Assembly (NCBI GenBank): GCA_044449065.1
Contig: JBIOHP010000002.1
Coordinates: 190,871-254,870 of the forward strand
Source of the DNA: JBIOHP01 sp044449065
GTDB taxonomy: Bacteria > Bacteroidota > Ignavibacteria > UBA10030 > SZUA-254
Direction: 5' to 3'
Length of the DNA: 64,000 bases
The first letter of the stretch is position 1; each line of letters begins with the position of its first letter. Below the pieces are notes generated by a model, which saw only the letters and a list, made by a program, of their open reading frames with translations, made no database searches and was not told where the DNA came from. This document shows, piece after piece, positions 45,136 to 55,163 of this stretch. The position numbers and the translations under genes were made by a program.

Positions 45136-45615
45136 ATGATGGACAACATTTCAAAATCATATTATCTCTCCCCTGTCGGTACGCTGGAAATTACCGCAAA
45201 TGATAAAGGTATCACAGGACTTAACTTTGTATCCCAGCGCGGTAAAAGCGCACACCAAAATGCACACATGAAAAAATGCCTCGCGGAACTTGAACAATAC
45301 TTTAAGGGCGCCCGGAAACGATTTACCGTGAATCTGGTTCTAGAAGGGACGGAATTCCAGAAAAAAGTTTGGAGGGCATTGCTAACCATTCCGTACGGGA
45401 AAACCGCGTCGTATCTTGATATTGCCCGGCTGATCGGCAATAAAAATGCTATGCGGGCAGTCGGAGGTGCAAACCACCGAAACCCGGTCGCGATTATTGT
45501 TCCCTGCCACAGGGTTATAGCGCACGACGGATCGCTCGGGGGATACGGCGGCGGCTTGCCAAATAAGGAGTGGCTTCTTGCCCACGAGAGAAAAATTATA
45601 GCTGGTAAATGTTAA
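45136..45615 (+). CDS. ogt: Methylated-DNA--[protein]-cysteine S-methyltransferase
   Basis: Removes alkyl groups from O6-alkylguanine in DNA by transfer to its own cysteine. 159 residues. The active-site motif is IIVPCHRVIAHDG near 118-130 with the acceptor cysteine in PCHR; GKTASYLDIARLIG and the GGYGGGLPNKEWLLAHE tail are typical. A second ATG directly follows the first, leaving the start uncertain by one codon. Confidence 0.93.
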   Translation: MMDNISKSYYLSPVGTLEITANDKGITGLNFVSQRGKSAHQNAHMKKCLAELEQYFKGARKRFTVNLVLEGTEFQKKVWRALLTIPYGKTASYLDIARLIGNKNAMRAVGGANHRNPVAIIVPCHRVIAHDGSLGGYGGGLPNKEWLLAHERKIIAGKC

Positions 45616-45677
45616 GACTTTAAGCAATACCGATATCTTCATAATTCAACGTTCAAAATTCACATCTCAAAATTATC

Positions 45678-46865
45678 ATGCACCCAATCATCACGCTGAA
45701 AAAAAATGAAGATAAACGCATTCGCAGGGGGCATCTCTGGGCGTTCAGCAACGAAATTCAAACGATAGAAAATAAACCGGAAGCGGGATGCCTGGTCGAG
45801 CTTCAAACTTCAACGGGGAAATATCTCGGCACGGGTTTGTATCATCCCGGATCGCTCATCGCGGTGCGGATCATTTCCTTTTCAGATCAAGCCCGCGAGC
45901 TTCAGGACCTCGACCGCCGGTATTTCACCGAGTTGATCTCTGCCGCCTTCGCCCTGCGGAAAAAAATCTATCCCGACTCCGAAACATTCAGGGTAGTGCA
46001 CGGGGAATCCGATTTTCTTCCCGGCCTGATCGTCGATAAATACAACGAGTACCTTTCTGTTCAAACGCTCTCGCTGGGAATGGATAAACGCCTTCCTGCC
46101 ATTTGCGATGCGCTGGAAGATCTATTTCATCCAAAGGGCATCGTTGAACGAAACGACGCGCATTCAAGAACTTACGAAGGTCTGCTGGAAAAAAAAGGAA
46201 TCCTCCGGGGATCAATCGAGCCGGTCACCATAAACGAGGATGGCGTGCAATTTACCATCGATCTGCTCGAGGGACAAAAAACGGGATTTTTCCTTGACCA
46301 GCGCGAAAACCGCCGGTCAATCCGTTCATACGCGAACAACGCGCGCGTGCTTGATTGTTTCTGTAATTATGGCGGCTTCGCATTCCACGCCGCCGCTGCG
46401 GGAGCGACTTCCATCGATGCGGTGGAAATTTCCGAACACACCGTGGATCATGCCCGCGCTAACGCCCAGCTCAACGGATTCGATTCAAAGATCGTATTTC
46501 ATGCCGAAGACGTCTTTCGCTATTTGAAGATTGCCGTGCAAGAGGGAAAACGATACGATCTCATCAATCTTGACCCTCCCTCCTTCACACAAAATAAAAA
46601 ATCCGTTCCTCCGGCAAGGCAGGGGTATAAAGAACTGCACACGAATGCGTTCCGGCTCCTTTCGCATGGAGGGATACTATCCACTTCATCATGCTCCCAT
46701 CACATATTCGAGGAAACATTTCTTGAAATTATAGCTGAAAGCGCCCGTGAAGCCGGAAAAAATATTACCATGCTGACATGGCGCGGCGCCGCCCCGGATC
46801 ATCCCGTGCTTCCCGCCATGCCGGAAACAAAATACCTTAAATTTGGGATATTTTGCGTCTTATAA
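45678..46865 (+). CDS. RlmI-like class I SAM-dependent rRNA methyltransferase
   Basis: 395 residues, the length of RlmI. An N-terminal PUA-type domain (RGHLWAFSNEI) precedes an EEHFH-like linker and a Rossmann methyltransferase domain with the SAM motif LDCFCNYGGFAFHAAA near 216 and the acidic EIS of motif II; NLDPPSFTQNKKS is the catalytic motif IV. By homology it would methylate a cytosine C5 of 23S rRNA, but the target cannot be confirmed from sequence. Confidence 0.88.
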   Translation: MHPIITLKKNEDKRIRRGHLWAFSNEIQTIENKPEAGCLVELQTSTGKYLGTGLYHPGSLIAVRIISFSDQARELQDLDRRYFTELISAAFALRKKIYPDSETFRVVHGESDFLPGLIVDKYNEYLSVQTLSLGMDKRLPAICDALEDLFHPKGIVERNDAHSRTYEGLLEKKGILRGSIEPVTINEDGVQFTIDLLEGQKTGFFLDQRENRRSIRSYANNARVLDCFCNYGGFAFHAAAAGATSIDAVEISEHTVDHARANAQLNGFDSKIVFHAEDVFRYLKIAVQEGKRYDLINLDPPSFTQNKKSVPPARQGYKELHTNAFRLLSHGGILSTSSCSHHIFEETFLEIIAESAREAGKNITMLTWRGAAPDHPVLPAMPETKYLKFGIFCVL

Positions 46866-47011
46866 ACCGTCTTTCCGAGACGCCGCGAATCACTCATCCG
46901 TTGATTTTAATACCAAACGCGAGTATATTGTCTAATGGATATAAACGGAACAAGTTGCAACGCGGGAATGTTGAATATAATAGAATCGAAAATTTGTCGG
47001 GAATCTCAAAG

Positions 47012-47719
47012 ATGAAATCACCATACAGGTTGTGTTGCCTAATCATCATGATTCTCTCTTTCTGTGTACCGGTCTTTGCGCAGTCAAACAGCGGGAGGAA
47101 TGATACAAACATGGTGTTCGGCGCCTTAAAGCCCCCGACGTCACAGCCGGAAAACACCCGACTGTACAATCATACGATTGGTGTAAACCTCCTCATCTCT
47201 ACAAACGGATTCGGACTCGGAGGGTTTTACCGTCATGCATATTCAGACGAGTTAGCCGGCTTCCTTGATCTTTCAATTTCCGAAGCAAAGGATGATAATG
47301 AGGTAACATATTTCGATCCCTACACTGGCTTATCATACACTCCCGGAAAAATTAACCGCTTTCTACTCTTCCCGCTCATGGTCGGCGTTCAGGAGCGGTT
47401 GTTTAAAGACGATATCATGGATAATTTCAGACCGTATATTGAAGGGGCTATCGGTCCCACGGCAATTTTAGTGTTTCCGTACAACATGGAATATTTTAGC
47501 GCGCTCGGACATGGTCACTTCCAATACACCGGAGCTGCATTTATCGGACTTGGGGCGTACTTCGGCGGCGAGCGTTCCAATGTTATGGGTATTGCGATGC
47601 GGTATTATTTCATCCCGTACCCCAACGGAATTTTAAGTTTTGATAACGGCGTTCAGACAACCAATAAATCTCAGTTCGGCGGCTTCTACATTACGATGAT
47701 CTTTGGAAATTCGTGGTAA
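47012..47719 (+). CDS. Predicted outer-membrane beta-barrel protein
   Basis: 235 residues from the ATG at 47012, chosen because a signal peptide (CCLIIMILSFCVPVFAQ) starts there; the open frame extends upstream to 46853 but overlaps the methyltransferase. After a serine/asparagine-rich stretch the protein has alternating aromatic and small residues in strand-length runs, with several F/Y-ending segments such as RFLLFPLMVGVQE. I infer a small barrel; the role is unknown. Confidence 0.65.
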   Translation: MKSPYRLCCLIIMILSFCVPVFAQSNSGRNDTNMVFGALKPPTSQPENTRLYNHTIGVNLLISTNGFGLGGFYRHAYSDELAGFLDLSISEAKDDNEVTYFDPYTGLSYTPGKINRFLLFPLMVGVQERLFKDDIMDNFRPYIEGAIGPTAILVFPYNMEYFSALGHGHFQYTGAAFIGLGAYFGGERSNVMGIAMRYYFIPYPNGILSFDNGVQTTNKSQFGGFYITMIFGNSW

Positions 47720-47765
47720 GCTGATTATTTGTTCTCCTTCCATTTTCGAATTATAGCGCTTCGAT

Positions 47766-47836
47766 GAGTCATGCTGAACTTGGTTCAGCATCTATTTTTG
47801 CTCAGGTTTAGATCCCGAAACAAGTTCGGGATGACT
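47766..47836. repeat. Dispersed repeat family E, hairpin pair
   Basis: A GCTGAAC-TT-GGTTCAGC dyad followed by ATCCCGAA-ACAAG-TTCGGGAT. No T run, so these resemble REP elements of the 3' region of uvrA rather than a terminator. A relative with CCCCGATAAATCGGG is at 61822. Confidence 0.7.
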
Positions 47837-47860
47837 CCTTCTTCCTTTTTGGATTATCTC

Positions 47861-50713
47861 TTATAAATACTTTTTTAAATATTCTCCCGTGTAAGATTTT
47901 TCATTAGCCGCCACCTGTTCAGGCGTTCCCTCCGCAACAATATATCCTCCCTGATCTCCTGCTTCGGGACCAAGGTCGATAATCCAATCGGCGCATTTGA
48001 TTACTTCCATGTTATGTTCTATCACGACCAATGAATTCCCTTTTTCAATGAGGGCATTGAACGCCGAGAGCAGCTTCGCGATATCGTCGAAGTGCAATCC
48101 CGTGGTTGGCTCGTCAAAGATGAAAAGATTGCGCTTTTTCTCCTGGTGCTGCACCAGGTGGGATGCAAGCTTCACCCGCTGTGATTCGCCCCCAGAGAGC
48201 GTTGTCGCAGATTGACCGAGCCGGATGTATCCCATCCCGACCTCGTCCAGAACCTGCAATCGTTTTGCGACCGCCCTGCCGGTGGGGTGATGCAGGAAAA
48301 ATTGTATCGCCTCCGTCACCGTCATGTTCAGGACGTCGTCAATATTCTTATCGTGATATTTGACAGCGAGAACTTCCTTTTTAAAGCGTTTGCCCTGGCA
48401 TACTTCGCAGGTTAGTTCGAGATCGGCGAGAAACTGCATCTCGATAGTTTGTATCCCGGTTCCCTCGCAGGTCTCGCACCGCCCTCCGGGCACGTTGAAC
48501 GAAAAATACCCCGGCGTGTAACCGTGTATTTTCGACGCCTGAATCTTGGAAAACAACTCCCTGACCAGATCGAACGTTTTTATGTATGTGCATGGATTGG
48601 ATCGGGGAGTTTTTCCGATGGGCGATTGATCGATCATCTCAATTCCTTCGATCCACTCCCATCCTTCTATCGATTGATGTTTCCCGGCTTTCTCGGGTTG
48701 CTGTCCTTTGAGCGCCTGCAGACCTTTGTACAGGATATCGTGCACCAGGGTGCTTTTCCCTGAACCGCTCACGCCTGTGATACAAACGAATTTTTTCAAC
48801 GGAATCATCACATCGATCGATTTCAAATTGTGCTCTGCGGCTCCGCGGATGGTGATCGCCCTGCCGTCAATTTTTCTCCGCTTCGATGGCACCGGAATTT
48901 TCTCCACCCCGCTGAGATATTGACCTGTCAGGGATTCTTTGCATGCAATAATCTCATCCTTCGTGCCGACGCAGACAACTTCCCCGCCCGATTCGCCCGC
49001 CAGCGGTCCCATATCCACGATAACATCCGCGTCGTTGATAATCTCCGCATCATGCTCGACAACGAGGACGGTATTTCCCACATCGCGGAGGGATTTCATG
49101 ATGGATATTAATTTTTGAGTATCGCGCGGATGCAAACCGATACTCGGCTCATCCAGAACATACAATGATCCCACGAGCGATGAACCCAGCGCCGTAGCAA
49201 GATTGATGCGCTGTGTTTCTCCGCCCGAAAGCGTGTTTGACAGCCGATCCAACGCCAGATACCCGATGCCGACGTCGACAAGATATTTCAGACGGCGGTG
49301 CAATTCGTCCATAATGCGCTTAGCTACCTCCAATTCATAGGGAGTAAGTTGCAGCGAACGAAAGAACTTTCCCGCTTGATCAATCGTCATGCGGGTGATA
49401 TCTGCTATGGTTTTTTTATCGATCCGAATGTTTAACGCGGCAGTCCGTAAACGCGATCCCCCGCACGAATCGCATGTGGTGTAGCCACGGTAGCGGCTCA
49501 GGAACACCCTGTAATATATTTTGTACGCCTTCCGTTCGATCATCTCGAAGTAATTATTCAAACCCCTGAACTGTCTTGACCCGCGCATTATTTTTTCGAT
49601 CTCTTCGTGAGACAATTCTCTGAACGGTACATCGGTTCGTATCCCATTTTGCGGACCATACTCGATCAATGCATGGTGATACGAATGCCATTTCGGAAAT
49701 GTCCATGGATGGATAGCCCCGTCCCAGAGACTTTTTTCTTTATCGGGAACCACTAGGTCGAGATCGATACTCAGCGATCTCCCGAATCCCTGGCATTTCG
49801 GGCAGGCGCCAAAAGGATTATTGAACGAAAACATTCTTGGGTCGGGCTCTTCGTATGGCAACCCGCATTGAGCGCAGGTAAAATTCCAGTTGAAACGATG
49901 TTCTTTCCCGCTCTCCAAAAATTTCAGGATCACATGACCGTCTCCGGAGGTGAACGCCGTTTCGATGGAGTCCGCAATCCGGGAATCTTCACGATCCTTC
50001 CGGTAAATCAATCTATCGATGAGTACGGCAAAATCTTTCTTGGATGGCTTCCCTTCAATCGGTCGTTCGTTAAGATCGATAAGTTCATCCTTATACCACA
50101 GGCGGAAGAATCCCCTCTTTTTCAAGAGATCGAATTCCTCCTGCAGAGTGGCATTTTCATGTTCGGGCATGGGGAACAGCACATAAAATTTCACATCGCC
50201 GTTGTTCGAACCTTCCATTTTCAGACGTTCGATTACCGTGCGGGCAGAATCCCGCTGGACAAGGTTTCCGCAATTTGAACAATACGTTTTTCCGATCCTC
50301 GCATAGAGCAAACGGAGATAATCGTATATCTCGGTGCTGGTGCCCACGGTGGAACGGGGATTCCGCGTGGCGGTCTTTTGCTCGATAGCTATGGCGGGAC
50401 TTATCCCTGTGATGAGATCGACGTCGGGTTTATCCATACGCTCAAGGAACTGCCGGGCATACGATGAGAGACTTTCGACAAACCGCCGCTGCCCCTCGGC
50501 ATAAATGGTATCGAACGCAAGAGATGATTTTCCCGATCCGCTGACTCCCGTCACTACAATCAGTTTATTGCGGGGGAGTTCAAGTGAAATGTTTTTGAGG
50601 TTGTGAACGCGCGCCCCGCGGATAACGATATTTTTTGCGCGGGAGGGCGGTGGCGCATCCGTTATCGGTTTGAACGGCGAGCTTCGTTTGCTTTTTCCTT
50701 TTTTTACCGGCAC
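47861..50713 (-). CDS. uvrA: UvrABC excinuclease subunit A
   Basis: DNA damage sensor of nucleotide excision repair. 950 residues, the normal size. Two ABC ATPase modules are seen, with Walker A GVSGSGKSS near 56 and GVSGSGKST near 655, LSGGETQRINLA and LSGGESQRVKLA signatures and the zinc-finger pair CAQCGLPYEEPD...CPKC and CETCEGTGI...CEVCQGKRF. The start codon is GTG at 50713. It begins about 30 bp after a long hairpin terminator downstream of the barrel gene, so its promoter must overlap that structure or transcription must read through. Confidence 0.95.
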   Translation of the reverse strand: MPVKKGKSKRSSPFKPITDAPPPSRAKNIVIRGARVHNLKNISLELPRNKLIVVTGVSGSGKSSLAFDTIYAEGQRRFVESLSSYARQFLERMDKPDVDLITGISPAIAIEQKTATRNPRSTVGTSTEIYDYLRLLYARIGKTYCSNCGNLVQRDSARTVIERLKMEGSNNGDVKFYVLFPMPEHENATLQEEFDLLKKRGFFRLWYKDELIDLNERPIEGKPSKKDFAVLIDRLIYRKDREDSRIADSIETAFTSGDGHVILKFLESGKEHRFNWNFTCAQCGLPYEEPDPRMFSFNNPFGACPKCQGFGRSLSIDLDLVVPDKEKSLWDGAIHPWTFPKWHSYHHALIEYGPQNGIRTDVPFRELSHEEIEKIMRGSRQFRGLNNYFEMIERKAYKIYYRVFLSRYRGYTTCDSCGGSRLRTAALNIRIDKKTIADITRMTIDQAGKFFRSLQLTPYELEVAKRIMDELHRRLKYLVDVGIGYLALDRLSNTLSGGETQRINLATALGSSLVGSLYVLDEPSIGLHPRDTQKLISIMKSLRDVGNTVLVVEHDAEIINDADVIVDMGPLAGESGGEVVCVGTKDEIIACKESLTGQYLSGVEKIPVPSKRRKIDGRAITIRGAAEHNLKSIDVMIPLKKFVCITGVSGSGKSTLVHDILYKGLQALKGQQPEKAGKHQSIEGWEWIEGIEMIDQSPIGKTPRSNPCTYIKTFDLVRELFSKIQASKIHGYTPGYFSFNVPGGRCETCEGTGIQTIEMQFLADLELTCEVCQGKRFKKEVLAVKYHDKNIDDVLNMTVTEAIQFFLHHPTGRAVAKRLQVLDEVGMGYIRLGQSATTLSGGESQRVKLASHLVQHQEKKRNLFIFDEPTTGLHFDDIAKLLSAFNALIEKGNSLVVIEHNMEVIKCADWIIDLGPEAGDQGGYIVAEGTPEQVAANEKSYTGEYLKKYL

Positions 50714-50741
50714 GGGAGATCAATTAAACAATGATTGACGA

Positions 50742-50817
50742 AAAAAGGGTCGCCCAAAAAGGAAGAAATAGTTGAGACTCAGGAAACTGAGGGATGTCCT
50801 CTTTGGGCGACCCTTTT
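50742..50817 (-). terminator. Terminator with long branched stem between the barrel gene and uvrA
   Basis: AAAGGGTCGCCCAAA and its complement form the outer stem; an inner CTCAGGAAACTGAG hairpin sits between. On the minus strand the stem is followed by a T run. The arms are almost perfect. Confidence 0.85.
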
Positions 50818-50842
50818 AGCAAAAATAGTGTTACAAAAGAAA

Positions 50843-51400
50843 TTATAAACCAAAGACGTAACTGAGATTGATAACGATCTGATTATACGAAGGTTCGGAT
50901 ATTGTCCCGTTGGCAACGGTTATATCCTGCTTACCCATGAGGTTAATCATCTCATATTTAACAGAAGCATCAAGCCCCATGAATTGCGCGCCGACTCCTA
51001 AATTTACTCCTTGCCGCGAGCGCGTGGATGAATTCGGGGTATTATCGCTCAGCGAATTCAAGGCAATCTCTGCGGAGAGATACGGCTTGATTTCTACAGA
51101 AGGAATGGGATATTCCACGCCGGCGGAGATGCCGAGAAGATTTACTGCATACGACCCGGATGTATCGGCATAGTGGTGGTATGCAACCGCGCCTACAAGA
51201 TCAAGCGGTAGGAGACTTCCAATTCTCACCTTAGCCGCTCCATGGTATCCGGTTTTATATGTATTGCTGAAATCACCGGAGGGCATAGAAACTCCGCCGC
51301 CGATCGCGAGATTAATCGAGACCGGCGATCCGACCTGCGCGTATGCTGTGCCTGTCAAAATGAATATAACTGCTGCGAACAAATATAGAGCTTTTTTCAT
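50843..51400 (-). CDS. Outer-membrane beta-barrel protein
   Basis: 185 residues with a signal peptide (LYLFAAVIFILTGTAYAQ). Strand-like segments alternate throughout and the C-terminus ends in an aromatic-adjacent strand (IVINLSYVFGL), as in eight-stranded barrels. Function unknown. Promoter and partners are not evident; carB lies upstream in the same orientation after 77 bp. Confidence 0.65.
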   Translation of the reverse strand: MKKALYLFAAVIFILTGTAYAQVGSPVSINLAIGGGVSMPSGDFSNTYKTGYHGAAKVRIGSLLPLDLVGAVAYHHYADTSGSYAVNLLGISAGVEYPIPSVEIKPYLSAEIALNSLSDNTPNSSTRSRQGVNLGVGAQFMGLDASVKYEMINLMGKQDITVANGTISEPSYNQIVINLSYVFGL

Positions 51401-51477
51401 AATCGTTCTCCTAATTGTTTAATTGAATGATTGAGAAAATTTATATTCTGTGATGAAATTGAAATAATGAAATAATA

Positions 51478-54400
51478 TTAATCAACATGATACTCCTGCA
51501 AAGTCTTTACGCCGGATTGCTTCTGCCGCAGCCATTGAATGCCTTTCACGGCAGCGCCTGCTGCCGAGATTGTGGAGATAATTGGAATTTTCTCCTGAAG
51601 GGCTGCGCGTCCAATCGCAAGTTCATCAAACTTGGAGACTTCGCCAAGCGTTGTGTTGATAACCAGATTAATATCGCCATTTTTGATAAAATCCACAACA
51701 TTCGGTCTCCCCTCGTTGACCTTGAACACGCGGGCATTTTCGATGGAATTCTTCGAGAGATACGCCGAAGTGCCATTTGTCGCGTATACTTTGAAACCGA
51801 GATGGAAGAAACCTTTTGCGACTTCAAGCACCTTAAATGTTTTATCCGTATTGTTGACGCTGATGAATACGCCTCCAAGCTGCGGCAAATTTTCACCCGC
51901 CCCGATAAACGCCTTCGCCATCGCTTCACCGAAATTATCGGACATTGCCATCACTTCGCCGGTGGAACGCATTTCGGGTCCCAGATACACTTTCGCTTTG
52001 GGGAACTTCCCAAACGGAAACACCGGCTCTTTCACGGATATCTGCTTCGGGATAATTTTCGCAGGCACGTTGAGCTCGCTCAGCATTTTCCCCACCATTA
52101 CCTTCGCCGCAATTTTTGCCAACGGAACCCCCACCGCCTTGCTGATGAAGGGAACGGTACGGGACGCCCGCGGGTTTGCTTCAAGCACGTACACGATACC
52201 GTTCTTCTCGGCATATTGCACGTTGATTAGTCCCTTGACGTTCAGTTTGAGGGCAAGCTTACGGGTAAAATCTTTCAGTTGTTCGATGATCTGAACACTA
52301 TCGGCGCTGTCCATAAGAACACACATGCTATCGCCGGAATGGACGCCCGCTTCTTCAATATGCTGCAACACGCCGCCGATCAATACATCCCTCCCGTCGC
52401 AAATGGCGTCGACGTCGAATTCTTTCGCATCTTCCAGAAATTTATCAATGAGAATCGGATGCTCGGGAGATACTTTCACCGCCACTTTCATGTAATGTTC
52501 AAGCGCTTCGGTTTTATAGACGATCTCCATCGCCCTGCCGCCTAGTACATACGACGGACGAACGAGGACGGGATAACCGATTTTCGCTGCAATTACAACC
52601 GCTTCTTCCACCGATGTTGCCGTGCCATCCGTGGGATGGGGAATCACGAGTTGCGTCAGTAATGCGCCAAATCGTTTTCTGTCTTCGGCGATATCGATAT
52701 CGTCGGGAGATGTGCCCAAAATTTTCACGCCGTTGGCGTCGAGCGCTTTGGATAATTTCAACGGGGTCTGACCGCCAAATGCGACAATCACGCCCTCAGG
52801 TTTCTCCGCATCGCAGATATCAAGAACATTTTCAAGCGTGAGCGGTTCAAAGTATAATTTATCGGTTTGATCATAATCGGTAGAGACGGTTTCCGGATTG
52901 CAGTTGATCATGATGGTCTCGTACCCCTCTTCCTGGAGAGCGAAGACGCCGTGCACACAGCAATAATCGAATTCAATACCTTGCCCTATGCGGTTCGGAC
53001 CTCCGCCGAGGATGACGACTTTCTTTTTTGAGCTGATTTCAAGATCGTTTTCGGTTTCATAGGTGGAGTAATGGTACGGGGTGTGGGCTTCAAATTCGGC
53101 GGCGCAGGTATCGACGGATTTAAATACCGGGATTACACCAAGTTTTTTCCGCAACTGCCTGATTTTTGCTTCATCCGTTTTCCAGATATGTGCCAACTGC
53201 CTGTCGGAGAATCCGTATTGCTTGGCTTTGAATAATATTTCTTTCGTCGGCTTGCTTACAATAGAAAGTTCTTGTTCAAAGTCGACAATCTGACGGATAT
53301 TAAAAAGAAACCACCGGTCAATTTTGGTAATATCAAAAATTTCGTCGATGGTGAGGCCAAGCTGAAGCGCGTAACGGAGATAAAATATATTATCAGCTCT
53401 GGGTGAGCGGAGCCGGGAGATAACTTTTTCACGCCACTCATATTTTTGATCTTCGGTTAAATCCGCGGCAACAAAATCGTCTTTGCCGTCGGCGCCCAGA
53501 CCGTAATGTCCCGTTTCGAGCGAGCGAAGCGCTTTCTGGAGCGCCTCCTTGAACGTTCTGCCGAATGCCATCGCCTCGCCCACCGATTTCATCTGCACGC
53601 CAAGTGTGTTATCGACGCCTTTAAACTTCTCAAAATCCCATCGGGGAATTTTTACGACGCAATAATCTATTGTCGGTTCAAATGAGGCGGGAGTTTTCTT
53701 CGTGATGTCGTTTGGGATTTCATCCAGCGTGTAACCGATAGCAAGTTTTGCGGCAATTTTTGCAATAGGGAATCCGGTCGCTTTCGATGCGAGGGCGGAT
53801 GACCGCGAGACGCGCGGATTCATTTCGATCACGAGCATTTTTCCCGTATCCGGGTTGACGGCGAATTGGATATTTGATCCCCCCGTCTCAATACCGATTG
53901 CGCGGATGATCTTCATCGATGCATCGCGCATGTATTGATACTCTTTATCGGTTAGAGTTTGCGCAGGAGCGACGGTGATTGAGTCGCCGGTGTGCACTCC
54001 CATCGGATCGACATTTTCTATTGAACAAATGATGACGACATTATCTTTCAGATCGCGCATCACCTCAAGCTCGAATTCTTTCCAGCCGATAATCGATTCC
54101 TCGATGAGCGTCTCGTGGATGGGGCTTGCGGAAAGCGCGGCTTCGATTTTACCGCGATACTCCTCTATATTATAAGCGATTCCACCGCCTGTTCCTCCCA
54201 GTGTAAACGAGGGGCGAATAATAATGGGAAAGCCGATTTTCTCCGCAAATGCGATAGCTGCGTCTATCGAGCGGACAAATGTTCCGCGAGGGGTTGCGAG
54301 ACCGATTTCCTGCATCGTTTTCTGGAAAAGCTCGCGGTTTTCGGCTTTGCGGATGGCGTCCAATTTTGCGCCGATAAGCTCGACGTGATACTTTTCGAGG

Positions 54401-54720
54401 ACACCCGATTCGGCAAGGGCAACGGCAATATTAAGAGCCGTTTGCCCGCCCATAGTGGGGAGAATGGCGTCGGGACGCTCGCGCTCGATAATTTTTTCGA
54501 CGAAATACGGGGTGATCGGTTCGATGTAGGTACGATCCGCAAACTCCGGATCGGTCATGATTGTCGCCGGGTTGCTGTTGATGAGAATAACGCGGTATCC
54601 CTCCTCGCGCAGGACTTTGCATGCCTGCGTGCCGGAGTAATCGAATTCGCACGCCTGACCGATAACAATCGGTCCCGCGCCGATAACTAATATAGCATTG
54701 AGATCTTTACGTTTGGGCAT
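51478..54720 (-). CDS. carB: Carbamoyl-phosphate synthase large subunit
   Basis: Makes carbamoyl phosphate for pyrimidine and arginine synthesis. The chosen start at 54720 (MPKRKDLNAILVIGAGP) gives 1080 residues; an upstream frame to 54804 is not family-like and runs into the transposon end. Two ATP-grasp halves are visible, the first opening LVIGAGPIVIGQACEFDYSG, the second VVILGGGPNRIGQGIEFDYC, and an MGS-like C-terminal domain closes the protein. carA is not in the window. A transposon sits 65 bp upstream. Confidence 0.93.
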   Translation of the reverse strand: MPKRKDLNAILVIGAGPIVIGQACEFDYSGTQACKVLREEGYRVILINSNPATIMTDPEFADRTYIEPITPYFVEKIIERERPDAILPTMGGQTALNIAVALAESGVLEKYHVELIGAKLDAIRKAENRELFQKTMQEIGLATPRGTFVRSIDAAIAFAEKIGFPIIIRPSFTLGGTGGGIAYNIEEYRGKIEAALSASPIHETLIEESIIGWKEFELEVMRDLKDNVVIICSIENVDPMGVHTGDSITVAPAQTLTDKEYQYMRDASMKIIRAIGIETGGSNIQFAVNPDTGKMLVIEMNPRVSRSSALASKATGFPIAKIAAKLAIGYTLDEIPNDITKKTPASFEPTIDYCVVKIPRWDFEKFKGVDNTLGVQMKSVGEAMAFGRTFKEALQKALRSLETGHYGLGADGKDDFVAADLTEDQKYEWREKVISRLRSPRADNIFYLRYALQLGLTIDEIFDITKIDRWFLFNIRQIVDFEQELSIVSKPTKEILFKAKQYGFSDRQLAHIWKTDEAKIRQLRKKLGVIPVFKSVDTCAAEFEAHTPYHYSTYETENDLEISSKKKVVILGGGPNRIGQGIEFDYCCVHGVFALQEEGYETIMINCNPETVSTDYDQTDKLYFEPLTLENVLDICDAEKPEGVIVAFGGQTPLKLSKALDANGVKILGTSPDDIDIAEDRKRFGALLTQLVIPHPTDGTATSVEEAVVIAAKIGYPVLVRPSYVLGGRAMEIVYKTEALEHYMKVAVKVSPEHPILIDKFLEDAKEFDVDAICDGRDVLIGGVLQHIEEAGVHSGDSMCVLMDSADSVQIIEQLKDFTRKLALKLNVKGLINVQYAEKNGIVYVLEANPRASRTVPFISKAVGVPLAKIAAKVMVGKMLSELNVPAKIIPKQISVKEPVFPFGKFPKAKVYLGPEMRSTGEVMAMSDNFGEAMAKAFIGAGENLPQLGGVFISVNNTDKTFKVLEVAKGFFHLGFKVYATNGTSAYLSKNSIENARVFKVNEGRPNVVDFIKNGDINLVINTTLGEVSKFDELAIGRAALQEKIPIISTISAAGAAVKGIQWLRQKQSGVKTLQEYHVD

Positions 54721-54741
54721 TTCATACTGTTGGGTTTGATT

Positions 54742-54770
54742 AAGATAGAAAAATTTTGGGAAAGTTGCTA
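54742..54770 (-). promoter_or_regulatory. Possible carB promoter just inside the transposon insertion point
   Basis: On the minus strand TAGCAA, 17 bp, TATCTT. The -35 match is weak. It lies 8 bp from the target duplication, so the insertion would have left it intact. Confidence 0.3.
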
Positions 54771-54777
54771 AGGAAGT

Positions 54778-54785
54778 TAAATCCG
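54778..54785. repeat. Target-site duplication, left copy
   Basis: TAAATCCG, exactly repeated at 57478-57485 directly outside the right inverted end. Confidence 0.85.
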
Positions 54786-54802
54786 GGTAGTGTCTCAGTT
54801 TC
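54786..54802 (+). repeat. Left terminal inverted repeat
   Basis: GGTAGTGTCTCAGTTTC. Pairs with 57461-57477; one mismatch. It begins GGT like IS1 ends. Confidence 0.85.
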
Positions 54803-54872
54803 AAATGCTCGGAATCGCCAATTCTGAGGGAAGCTAAATTTCAGGCAAAAAATCTTTGTTAAGGAATTATAA

Positions 54873-55163
54873 ATGAATAAAAAAATGCCCGTTGATTGGA
54901 AAACGACTCCAATTTTTATCCTATGGCTTAAAAATCTTCAAAGGAACGAAAACTTGCTCATTAAAATATTTGAAAATGGGAGAGTAGAAGGTTACGATGG
55001 AGAGATAGCAATCGTAAATAATGTCATACTCTATCGAGATTTATTAAGAATGTCAATGCCCATCGCCCATTCTACGGAGGAAGATGGAGGACTATCACAG
55101 ATTGAAGCAGTGAACTTAGAGAGTAATGGCTTTAATAAGGACTCCATTTCCTCATCAACATAA
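54873..55163 (+). CDS. Hypothetical protein in transposon
   Basis: 96 residues, unrecognised. It begins MNKKMPVDWKTTPIFILWL with a TAAGGAATT ribosome site at good spacing. It is weakly acidic in its second half, has no signal peptide and no membrane helix. It overlaps the 55031-55321 gene, which runs in the opposite direction, by 133 bp at the 3' ends. Both have good starts, so one or both may be expressed. It lies 70 bp from the left end of the element. Confidence 0.5.
   Translation: MNKKMPVDWKTTPIFILWLKNLQRNENLLIKIFENGRVEGYDGEIAIVNNVILYRDLLRMSMPIAHSTEEDGGLSQIEAVNLESNGFNKDSISSST

Noticed and set aside
46853..47011. Upstream start for the 47012 barrel protein
   Set aside because: It overlaps the methyltransferase end and places the signal peptide internally.
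54721..54804. N-terminal extension of carB
   Set aside because: It runs into the transposon end, is not family-like, and the ATG at 54720 opens the normal CarB N-terminus.
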